NCBI RefSeq assembly: GCF_050030965.1
Contig: NZ_CP188297.1
Span: 2,914,001-2,978,000, forward strand
Direction: 5' to 3'
From: Glutamicibacter sp002979865
GTDB lineage: Bacteria > Actinomycetota > Actinomycetes > Actinomycetales > Micrococcaceae
DNA: 64,000 nt
The first letter of the stretch is position 1; the number at the start of each line of letters is the position of its first letter. The notes beneath the pieces were generated by a model that worked only from the letters and a program-made list of their open reading frames with translations, was not told the origin of the DNA and searched no databases. The position numbers were made by a program, and so were the translations under genes. Below, one piece after another: positions 16,926 through 24,189 of the stretch.

Positions 16926-17357
16926 ATGAGTGAAAATAGCCGTGAGATCCGTGAAGTCAGCATCGAACGCGTCGAGGCACGCAAGTACAAGGCCACCAGC
17001 CTCGAATCGGGAGCCAGCCTAGAATTCGGCCAGGGCGAAGGGTTGCTAACCCCGGTGGAGTTGCTGCTTGCTGCCATCGCAGGGTGTTCCGCAATTGATG
17101 TTGATGTGGCGACCACCAGGAGAAGCGAGCCTGAGAAATTCGAAGTCAAAGCGGGCGGCTACAAGGTCTCTGAGAACTCGGCGAGCCGGATGGAGGACAT
17201 TCATCTTGGTTTCGATTTGAAGTTCCCCGACACCGAGGAAGGCCGCAAGGCAGCCAGCATGGTGGAGCGCATCGTCAAGCTTTCGCATGACAAATACTGC
17301 ACCGTCTCCCGCACCGTTGAACTGGGTGCTTCCGTGCGGAGCGAAGTCATCAACTAG
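16926..17357 (+). CDS. OsmC-family peroxiredoxin-like protein
   Basis: A 143-residue protein with the two reactive cysteines of the OsmC/Ohr family: C54 in AAIAGCSAIDVD and C125 in HDKYCTVSRTV. Members reduce organic hydroperoxides with a dithiol. The layout (TPVELLLAAIAGC ... CTVSRT) fits the YhfA/OsmC branch rather than Ohr. It starts at the ATG at 16926; the open frame upstream covers the GNAT gene in another phase. No MarR-type OhrR gene is next to it. Confidence 0.9.
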   Translation: MSENSREIREVSIERVEARKYKATSLESGASLEFGQGEGLLTPVELLLAAIAGCSAIDVDVATTRRSEPEKFEVKAGGYKVSENSASRMEDIHLGFDLKFPDTEEGRKAASMVERIVKLSHDKYCTVSRTVELGASVRSEVIN

Positions 17358-17651
17358 GTAGCGGGACTTCCGGTAATTGCCGGATTGATAAAGATCAATG
17401 GCTGAATCCGCAATAGCTTCCATGGCAATTCACGGGTTTGGACGCAGCCGCGAACTTTCTAATATTGCGTGGATCGGTTGTCGGTAGGGCCTTATTGTTC
17501 GGAATTCGTTGAATCCATCGGGATATAGTCAGCTTTTCGCAATTCGAGCTGTGAAAGTCCAATGATTCAAGCTGGGAGCATGGGTCTTTGCCCTAGTCAG
17601 CGGAGAACCTTCATCGTAGGGTCGGATTGTCCCTACGTTGAAGGAGCAGCA

Positions 17652-18872
17652 ATGCAGTCTGAGAACGTTTTAGGCAATATCGACTGGGCGTCGATGCTAC
17701 AAAAGGTTGGCATCGCGCTAATCATCCTCATCATTACGTGGCTAGTTGCACGCATAGTTCGTTGGGCTGCCGCCAAACTGGTGAACAGGGTGAAGTTCCT
17801 GCAAAGGCAGGGCAATGACGGAGAACAAATAGGCCAATCCCTGGGCAAGGTCGCGGGGTTGATTGTCTGGCTCTTCGGCCTCGTGGCAATCCTGCAAGTC
17901 TTCGCTCTATCCGAAGTGCTATCGCCGGTGCAGGGCATGCTCGGCGGCGTCATGGCCTTCATCCCCAACCTCATCGGTGCGGGCTTCATCTTCTTCATTG
18001 GCTACGTCATCGCGAATATTGTTCGCCAGCTGCTGAGGACCGGTTTGGGAACTGTCGATTTTAGCGGACTGGTCCGCAAGGTCACCCCAGGCAACGAACC
18101 AGTAGATGAAGTTCAGTCTCGCGAATCCCAAGCGAAGATCGTTGACATCATTGCCAACATCGTCTTCGCCTTGATCCTGCTAGTCGTCGCAATATCAGCC
18201 CTGCAGGTTCTGGGCATCGCGGCAATTTCGGTACCTGCTCAGCAGATGCTGCAGCTGGTCTTCACCGCAATCCCGCAGGTCATCATGGCCTTGGTGCTCT
18301 TGGCCGTGGGTATCCTGATTGCCAAGTTCGTCGGGCAGCTACTTGAATCCTCCCTCCACGGCGTGGGTACCGACACTGTTGTTGCCCAGTGGGGCGTAGT
18401 TCCCGAGGGCAAGAGCGCTTCGGGAATCATCGCTGGCATCGTCAAGATTGCTATCGTGCTGTTCTTCGGTGTGATGGCGGCCCAGATGCTGAACTTCCCA
18501 GCGATCACCAATATCCTCAATGAGATCCTGGCCTTGGGCGGCAAGATCCTCTTCGGCGCAGCAATTATCGCCGCAGGTTTCGTCATCGCCAATGTGATTG
18601 GCCGCTTCTTGGGTGACACTACTGCTTCGAAGATCATCCGCTACACGGCAATTGCGCTGTTCGTGGCGATGGGCCTGAAGTACATGGGTATCGCCGATTC
18701 GATCATCAACATGGCCTTCGGCGCAATCGTCATTGGCGCAGCATTGGCAGCGGCTCTGGCCTTTGGCCTCGGCGGTCGTGATGCTGCGGCCCGCACGCTG
18801 AAAAAGATGGAGGCCCAACAGGCCACCAATGGCCCGGACTCGACGCCACCGGCATCGAACCCAGGCATCTAA
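17652..18872 (+). CDS. TM-helix repeat channel-like protein (CmpX/MscS-related)
   Basis: A 406-residue membrane protein built from repeated conserved TM-helix units (PF05552) seen in MscS-related proteins such as CmpX: IALIILIITWLVARIVRW, ALVLLAVGILIAKFVGQLL, and IIAAGFVIANVIGRFLGD. About ten helices are likely, with a long glycine/alanine-rich pore-like region, ending FGLGGRDAAARTLKKME and a hydrophilic tail. It lacks the cytoplasmic beta domain of true MscS, so a mechanosensitive role is only inferred. The ATG at 17652 follows AAGGAGCAGC. A strong terminator follows. Confidence 0.82.
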   Translation: MQSENVLGNIDWASMLQKVGIALIILIITWLVARIVRWAAAKLVNRVKFLQRQGNDGEQIGQSLGKVAGLIVWLFGLVAILQVFALSEVLSPVQGMLGGVMAFIPNLIGAGFIFFIGYVIANIVRQLLRTGLGTVDFSGLVRKVTPGNEPVDEVQSRESQAKIVDIIANIVFALILLVVAISALQVLGIAAISVPAQQMLQLVFTAIPQVIMALVLLAVGILIAKFVGQLLESSLHGVGTDTVVAQWGVVPEGKSASGIIAGIVKIAIVLFFGVMAAQMLNFPAITNILNEILALGGKILFGAAIIAAGFVIANVIGRFLGDTTASKIIRYTAIALFVAMGLKYMGIADSIINMAFGAIVIGAALAAALAFGLGGRDAAARTLKKMEAQQATNGPDSTPPASNPGI

Positions 18873-18904
18873 CCACGCATCACAAAACCTGAGGGACAGA
18901 TAAG

Positions 18905-18942
18905 AAGTCGCGGAATCCAAGACCGGATTCCGCGACTTTTTT
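18905..18942 (+). terminator. Rho-independent terminator
   Basis: AGTCGCGGAATCC and GGATTCCGCGACT pair perfectly (13 bp) around AAGACC, followed by six T. It ends the TM-helix protein gene, just before the convergent GNAT gene. Confidence 0.93.
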
Positions 18943-18955
18943 GATGCCCGCCAAG

Positions 18956-19915
18956 CTACTGCTGCGTGCCCCACGGCAAGGGCATGACCGCAGAGCCGCC
19001 ATCGGTACGCAACCGTGCGTAGGTGTGCACATCGATGCGTTCTCCGGCAACCAGGAATTTGCCCCGTTCGACACCTTCGTGCAGGAAGGCGTTGCTTTCT
19101 GCCACATGCTTCGACCCGGGATTATTTGCCCGCAAGCCCAGCTCCAAGCGGTACAGTCCCAGCTCGTCGAACAGGTAATCCACTAAGGTTGCCACGGCGC
19201 GGGTGGCCAGCGACCGGCCCCGGTAATTCTGGTTCATCCAATACCAAATCCACGCGTTCCGATTGGCCGGGTCTACCGTACCGCACACCAGTCCCACCAG
19301 CCGATCCCGATATGCGACGGCCAACGCCTGCTGGCGTTCCCCGGCCTCCAGCAGTGCGCGCACATACGACTCAGCCTTTTGCGGGGAATCGGCGTCGCCT
19401 TGGCGCAACATGTCGGGGTTCGAGGAAAATGCCTCGTAGACCGCTTCGGCATCCGAAAGGCGCAGCCGGCGCACCGAGAATTCACCGTCGGCATGCACGG
19501 CTTCCTCCGGTCCTGCAGATGGCTGCGGATGAGCGGCGGCCGTGCCCTGGTGGAAGAGCAGCTGCCAGCGGCCCTGCTCATGGATCCACAGTGAACTGCG
19601 TTCGCTGGGGGAACCGGCGAGCAGCTTCCAGCGCAGCAGCACCAGCTGGTCTGAAAGCTGGAGAGCCACCGGGCTTTCGACTTTCAACGCCCCGGCATCC
19701 CGTGCCGGCTCCCGGGCCAGCTGGGCAATGATGGCCTCGCGATCATAGACTCGCCCGCTGGCTCCCACCTCGGCGAACCGAGGATGCAAGCGCCGCTGCA
19801 ATTGCTCCTGGCTATGGCGTTGGCTGGATTCCAAGAGTTCTTGCTCCAACGAGATGATGGTGCTGGATAGCGCAGAACCTTGGGGAAGCACGATAGGGAA
19901 GTCATGGAATGCCAT
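18956..19915 (-). CDS. DUF4440 (NTF2-like) and GNAT fusion protein
   Basis: A protein of about 319 residues with two parts. The N-terminal 130 residues (LSSTIISLEQELLESSQRH ... VYDREAIIAQLA ... VLLRWKLLAG ... SSLWIHEQGRWQLLFHQGT) match the SnoaL-like DUF4440 fold. The C-terminal 180 residues are a RimJ-type GNAT (FSVRRLRLSDAEAVYEAF, NQNYRGRSLATRAVATLVDY, NNPGSKHVAESNAFLHEG). The GNAT loop reads YRGRSLATRA, so the usual glycine after the second arginine is changed. The ATG at 19915 has no strong ribosome site; the reading frame continues upstream into the thiamine promoter region. Confidence 0.8.
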   Translation of the reverse strand: MAFHDFPIVLPQGSALSSTIISLEQELLESSQRHSQEQLQRRLHPRFAEVGASGRVYDREAIIAQLAREPARDAGALKVESPVALQLSDQLVLLRWKLLAGSPSERSSLWIHEQGRWQLLFHQGTAAAHPQPSAGPEEAVHADGEFSVRRLRLSDAEAVYEAFSSNPDMLRQGDADSPQKAESYVRALLEAGERQQALAVAYRDRLVGLVCGTVDPANRNAWIWYWMNQNYRGRSLATRAVATLVDYLFDELGLYRLELGLRANNPGSKHVAESNAFLHEGVERGKFLVAGERIDVHTYARLRTDGGSAVMPLPWGTQQ

Positions 19916-19987
19916 GTCAGCAAGTACATCACAGAAGATGACGGAACTGCGTTCAATGAAGTTCGACTTTATGAGCTGCATCATGCT

Positions 19988-19993
19988 TATAAT
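19988..19993 (+). promoter_or_regulatory. Consensus -10 element for the thiamine operon
   Basis: A perfect TATAAT about 10 bases before the predicted 5' end of the TPP riboswitch. No good -35 is seen at the right distance (TTCGAC lies 20 bases upstream). The position fits transcription starting at the riboswitch. Confidence 0.6.
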
Positions 19994-20002
19994 CGCTGTA
20001 AT

Positions 20003-20086
20003 CCGCGGGAGCCTGAATCGACCAGGCTGAGAGGGCACCGAGCCGACCGCTACACCTGATGCGGGTCATGCCGCCGTAGGAAGGAA
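20003..20086 (+). promoter_or_regulatory. TPP riboswitch (THI element)
   Basis: The conserved thi-box landmarks occur in order: GGCTGAGAGGG (20025-20035), ACCTGATGCGGGTCATGCCG (20054-20073) and CGTAGGAAGGA to the 3' end. The 3' end reaches the GGAAGGAA ribosome site of thiO, so thiamine pyrophosphate probably blocks translation initiation directly. Known THI elements repress thiamine synthesis or uptake genes when TPP is bound. Confidence 0.95.
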
Positions 20087-20096
20087 GCGTGCCCTT

Positions 20097-21194
20097 GTGC
20101 ATGTCAACATTGTTGGCGCCGGGATAATCGGCCTGGCCGTCGCGTTCGAGCTGGAATCACGCGCACACACCGTCACCCTCATCGATCCGGCACCCGGCCA
20201 AGGTGCAAGCTACGCGGCAGCAGGAATGCTGGCCCCGGCAGCTGAAACGGTCTGGGGCAATGGCCCGCTGCACCAGCTGCTTGCCGCCTCGAATGCCGCC
20301 TATCCGCAGTTCATCGAGCGCATCGAATCGGCCACCGGGCAACGCCCGGACTACTTGCAGAACTCCACGCTCGTTGTCGCCGCAGAGCCTGCGGACCGCG
20401 AAGCCCTGCACGAGCTGGCCGAACTGCAGATATCCCTCGGCCTGTCAGCGCAAAAGCTGCTGCCCAGCCAAGCCCGCAAGCTCGAACCAGCCTTGGCCGC
20501 CAATATTGCCGGCGCGGTCCTGTGCCAAGATGACCACCAGGTCGACCCTCGATCCATCGTCAAGATCCTGTTGGAGCATCTGCGTCCGCACCTGGTCGAG
20601 GAACGGGCGCAGGCACTGGTGACCGACGGGAAGCGGACCACCGCTGTGCGGACCGCATCGGGCCGAATCCTCGAAGCGGAGCAGACCATCGTGGCCACCG
20701 GTCTTGGCACCCTCGATGGCTTGAACGAACTTCCGCTGCGCCCGGTCTACGGGGACATCCTCCGGATCCAGGGACCAGCAGGCCCGCCGCTCATCACCCG
20801 CACCATCCGCGGCATCGTGCACCGGGAACAGGTGTATCTGGTGCCGAGAAGGGACGGCAGCCTCGTCCTTGGCGCCAGCGTCCGTGAAGACCGGCAACAA
20901 GCGGTGAACATTGGCGCGATGCACCTGCTGCTGGACAACGCGAGAAAGCTGGTCCCCGGCATCAGCGACTGCACGCTGAACGAAGCAACGGCCCGGGCAC
21001 GTCCCGCCACGCCAGATGACCGGCCGCTGCTTGGACGCCTTGATCCAGGGCTGCTGCTCTGCACCGGGTACTCCCGGCACGGCGTGCTGCTGGCTCCGCT
21101 GGGCGCAACGCTCACTGCGGATCTCGCCCACGGCCACCAATCCCACCCCTTGCACCAGGCTGTGGATCCCCACCGCTTTGCCAACGCAACCTAG
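20097..21194 (+). CDS. thiO: Glycine oxidase ThiO
   Basis: A 365-residue FAD enzyme that oxidises glycine to iminoglycine (dehydroglycine) for the thiazole ring. The dinucleotide site is VNIVGAGIIGLAVAFEL at the very N terminus; SYAAAGMLAPAAE, DDHQVDPRS and RARPATPDDRPLLGRL...GYSRHGVLLAP are typical of ThiO. Start is GTG at 20097, 11 bases behind GGAAGGAA inside the riboswitch tail. It heads thiO-thiS-thiG-thiF under TPP control. Confidence 0.93.
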   Translation: MHVNIVGAGIIGLAVAFELESRAHTVTLIDPAPGQGASYAAAGMLAPAAETVWGNGPLHQLLAASNAAYPQFIERIESATGQRPDYLQNSTLVVAAEPADREALHELAELQISLGLSAQKLLPSQARKLEPALAANIAGAVLCQDDHQVDPRSIVKILLEHLRPHLVEERAQALVTDGKRTTAVRTASGRILEAEQTIVATGLGTLDGLNELPLRPVYGDILRIQGPAGPPLITRTIRGIVHREQVYLVPRRDGSLVLGASVREDRQQAVNIGAMHLLLDNARKLVPGISDCTLNEATARARPATPDDRPLLGRLDPGLLLCTGYSRHGVLLAPLGATLTADLAHGHQSHPLHQAVDPHRFANAT

Positions 21195-21220
21195 ACCGCT
21201 CACCGAACGGAGCAGCAACC

Positions 21221-21466
21221 ATGACAAGCATCGGCATCAATTTCAATTCACGGCAACTGAACCTGGACGAAGGAACCACCCTTCGCGAATTCATCAGCAC
21301 GCAAATCGGCAAGGAACTGGACGCCAACTCGGTGGCCGCTGACGGCAGCAAGCTCGGAGTTGCCGCCGCCGTCAATGGCGCTGTCGTTCCACGCAGCGCC
21401 TGGAATAGCTACCTGCTGGCCGAAGGGCACAGCATTGAACTCGTTACCGCGGCCCAGGGAGGCTAG
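21221..21466 (+). CDS. thiS: Sulfur carrier protein ThiS
   Basis: An 81-residue ubiquitin-like sulfur carrier ending in the required Gly-Gly (TAAQGG), which is adenylated by the E1-like partner and turned into a thiocarboxylate that donates sulfur to ThiG. AAAVNGAVVPRSAW is the conserved central segment. It is longer than most ThiS (about 66). It stands two bases before thiG, inside the riboswitch-led operon. Confidence 0.95.
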   Translation: MTSIGINFNSRQLNLDEGTTLREFISTQIGKELDANSVAADGSKLGVAAAVNGAVVPRSAWNSYLLAEGHSIELVTAAQGG

Positions 21467-21468
21467 GC

Positions 21469-22290
21469 ATGGAAACGCGCAACATCACCGAGCTGGACAT
21501 CCACAGCGACCCATTCCAAATCGCCGGACGCACCTTGTCCTCGCGCTTGATCCTCGGCACCGGGGGAGCGAGTTCGCTGACCACCCTGGAAAGCGCCCTG
21601 CGGGCCTCCGGAACGGAACTGACCACCGTGGCCATCCGCCACTTTTCGGCGGCCGGCGCAGGCAACGTGTATGAACTGCTGCAGCGCAACAACGTGATTG
21701 CGCTGCCCAACACTGCTGGATGCTTCACCGCCCGCGATGCGATCCTCACCGCGCACCTGGCCCGTGAAGCTCTGGAAACCAATTGGATCAAGCTCGAAGT
21801 AATTGCCGATGAGCACACGCTGCTGCCGGACCCGCTGGAACTGCATGCGGCCACCGAGCAACTAGTGGCCGACGGGTTCCAGGTCTTCGCCTACACCAAT
21901 GATGATCCGGCACTTGCCCAACGCCTGCAAGACGCCGGGGTTGCGGCAATCATGCCGGCCGGAGCGCCGATCGGCTCGGGCCTGGGGATCCTGAATCCGC
22001 ACAATATTTCCACCATCGTCTCCCGCGCGCAGGTACCGGTGATCCTTGACGCCGGGGTGGGCACCGCCTCGGATGCGGCCCTGGCCATGGAGCTCGGCTG
22101 CGACGCGGTGCTGCTGGCCAGTGCGGTGACCCGGGCGCACAACGCGCCGCTCATGGCCAGGGCCATGAAGGATGCTGTGCGTGCCGGGCGCGCCGCGCGG
22201 CTCGCTGGCCGGATCCCGCGCCGCGATACCGCACTGGCCTCATCGCCGGCCGAAGGCATGATGCAAACCCTGGTCGGTGACTTCTCGTGA
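21469..22290 (+). CDS. thiG: Thiazole synthase ThiG
   Basis: A 273-residue TIM-barrel enzyme that forms the thiazole phosphate from deoxyxylulose phosphate, dehydroglycine and ThiS-thiocarboxylate. The Schiff-base lysine is K108 in NWIKLEVIAD; PVILDAGVGTASDAALAMELG and DAVLLASAVTRA are the phosphate-site signature. The early segment VAIRHFSAAGAGN departs from the usual VAxRRxN pattern. ATG at 21469; the stop overlaps the GTG of thiF (GTGA). Confidence 0.95.
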   Translation: METRNITELDIHSDPFQIAGRTLSSRLILGTGGASSLTTLESALRASGTELTTVAIRHFSAAGAGNVYELLQRNNVIALPNTAGCFTARDAILTAHLAREALETNWIKLEVIADEHTLLPDPLELHAATEQLVADGFQVFAYTNDDPALAQRLQDAGVAAIMPAGAPIGSGLGILNPHNISTIVSRAQVPVILDAGVGTASDAALAMELGCDAVLLASAVTRAHNAPLMARAMKDAVRAGRAARLAGRIPRRDTALASSPAEGMMQTLVGDFS

Positions 22291-23432
22291 GCCGGGAAGC
22301 CCTGGTCGCACCCGGCGCGGAGCTGGAACCGGAAGAGCTGGCGCGCTACTCCCGGCACTTGTCCCTGCCCGGGGTGGGAGAAGAAGGGCAACGCCGCATC
22401 GCCAACGCCAAGGTGCTGGTTATCGGAGCCGGGGGCCTGGGCAGTCCCATTGCCAGCTACCTGGTCGCTGCGGGAATCGGCACCCTCGGGGTCATCGACG
22501 ATGACACCGTCGAGCTGTCCAATCTGCAACGACAAACCATGCACCGGCAACAGGATGCAGGGCGCTTGAAAGTGGATTCGGTGCGGCGGATGGCCCACGA
22601 GCAGAACCGGAACGTCCAGATCATCACCGTGGATGAAAAGCTGGATGAATCCAACGCCGTGGCACTTTTCAGTGAATATGACTTGGTCATCGACGGCAGC
22701 GACAACTTTGCCACGCGGTACCTGTCCAATGATGCCGCGGAAATCACCGGCACCCCGCTGGTGTGGGGAACCCTCTTCCAGTTCTCCGGGCAGGTGTCCG
22801 TCTTCGATCCGCGCACCGGCCCGATGCTGCGTGATCTTTTTCCGGAAATCCCCGACGCGGACTCCGTGCCCAGCTGCGCCGAAGGAGGAGTCTTCGGCGC
22901 ACTGTGCGGCGTTATCGGTTCGGTGATGTGCGCCGAAGCCCTGAAGTTCATTACCGGAATCGGGACCACCCTGAGCGGCAAGCTCTGGCTCTATGATGCG
23001 CTGGAAGCCACTGTGCGGACCCTCGAATTCGCCAGGGATCCGCAACGTGAGCCGGTGACCGGGCTGGGGGAGTACCAGCCGGTTTCCTGCGCTGCCGAAG
23101 GGCATGTCCCGGAGCTCACGGTTCAGCAGCTAGCGGAGCTGGAAACGGAAGAACCGGTATTGCTGGTGGATGTGCGCGAATCCTGGGAACGCGACATCAT
23201 AGCGATCCCGCACAGCCAGCACCTTCCGCTCGCGCAGCTCAAAGAACGGGGACTGGGAAAGCTCGCGCACAGCGCTTCGGCGGTCGTATTCGTGTGCAAA
23301 ACCGGTGCCCGTTCGCAGCAGGCAGCGCGGATCACCATGTCCGGTCGGGATGCAGGCATTGCCGTCTACAGCCTCAGCGGCGGAACCGTGGAATGGGCCA
23401 GGCAAGTGCGGGGCCAGCAGGTGGCCTACTAG
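22287..23432 (+). CDS. thiF: E1-like adenylyltransferase with rhodanese domain (ThiF/MoeB)
   Basis: A 381-residue fusion. Residues 20-260 form the E1-like domain: VIGAGGLGSPIASYL (46-60), DDDTVELSNLQRQ and DGSDNFATRYL. It adenylates the Gly-Gly end of ThiS. The C-terminal 100 residues form a rhodanese with an active cysteine in VFVCKTGARSQQA that can hand over sulfur. The zinc-binding CxxC pairs of classic ThiF/MoeB are absent (MLRDLFPEIP in place of CYRCLFPE). Its position makes ThiS the likely partner, but it may also serve MoaD. Confidence 0.9.
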   Translation: MSREALVAPGAELEPEELARYSRHLSLPGVGEEGQRRIANAKVLVIGAGGLGSPIASYLVAAGIGTLGVIDDDTVELSNLQRQTMHRQQDAGRLKVDSVRRMAHEQNRNVQIITVDEKLDESNAVALFSEYDLVIDGSDNFATRYLSNDAAEITGTPLVWGTLFQFSGQVSVFDPRTGPMLRDLFPEIPDADSVPSCAEGGVFGALCGVIGSVMCAEALKFITGIGTTLSGKLWLYDALEATVRTLEFARDPQREPVTGLGEYQPVSCAAEGHVPELTVQQLAELETEEPVLLVDVRESWERDIIAIPHSQHLPLAQLKERGLGKLAHSASAVVFVCKTGARSQQAARITMSGRDAGIAVYSLSGGTVEWARQVRGQQVAY

Positions 23433-23499
23433 GGCTCAGGCGCATCTTTGGCGCGCAATTCACCGGTGGGAAGTGGAGGCGCTCTGGCATACTGGCGCT

Positions 23500-24042
23500 A
23501 TGACGTTGGGAAAGACGCTGGAGATCCGTGAATTGGAAAGCCAGGACGAACAGCAGGCAATCGACGCCCACCACTTGATGCTTCGCGAAGACTTCGAGTT
23601 CTTGCCGACTTGGTCTGCAGCCGAGGACTGGGAGGACTATATCTACCGGATGAAGGCAGGGCGCCGAGGCGAGCACATTCCAGAAGGCTGGGTTCGCTCG
23701 GCGCTGTTCGCCGCCTTTGACGAGGGGGACCTGGTTGGCCGGGTTTCCGTCAGATATGAAATCAACGAGAGCCTGTTTCAGGTCGGCGGACATATCGGCT
23801 ATGGTGTAGTTCCCGAGTATCGTCGCCGTGGTGCGGCACAGGAACTGTGCAAATTCGGGTTGCAGGAACTTCGCGAATCAGGAATTGAACATGCGCTGGT
23901 TACCTGTGATTCCGATAACATCGGTTCAAAATCCACCATAGAAAAATGCGGCGGCTTGCTTGACGCTGAACTCCCGGAAATTGAAGTCAACTTTGGGCCT
24001 AGCAAGCTGCGTTTTTGGATGCCAACGCGGTTAATCCGCTGA
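23500..24042 (+). CDS. GNAT-family N-acetyltransferase
   Basis: A 180-residue acetyltransferase. HIGYGVVPEYRRRGAAQELCKFGL holds the acetyl-CoA loop (RRRGAA) and NIGSKSTIEKCGGLLDAE the asparagine/C-terminal block, close to the YitI-type predicted acetyltransferases. The acceptor is unknown. Start is the ATG at 23500; the frame upstream lies over thiF and is not coding in this phase. It is a single gene before typA. Confidence 0.87.
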   Translation: MTLGKTLEIRELESQDEQQAIDAHHLMLREDFEFLPTWSAAEDWEDYIYRMKAGRRGEHIPEGWVRSALFAAFDEGDLVGRVSVRYEINESLFQVGGHIGYGVVPEYRRRGAAQELCKFGLQELRESGIEHALVTCDSDNIGSKSTIEKCGGLLDAELPEIEVNFGPSKLRFWMPTRLIR

Positions 24043-24189
24043 ATTCTTTGCGACAGATACATGAAATTCCTGTATGTTCTGACACAGATCAACAGACTAT
24101 GAGTCTCGAGCGCGTAAACTGGATTGTTGGGTCGACTTTGGCCCCGACTCCACAGACCCAAATTTTCGAGCGGAAGTGAGCCTTCACGC

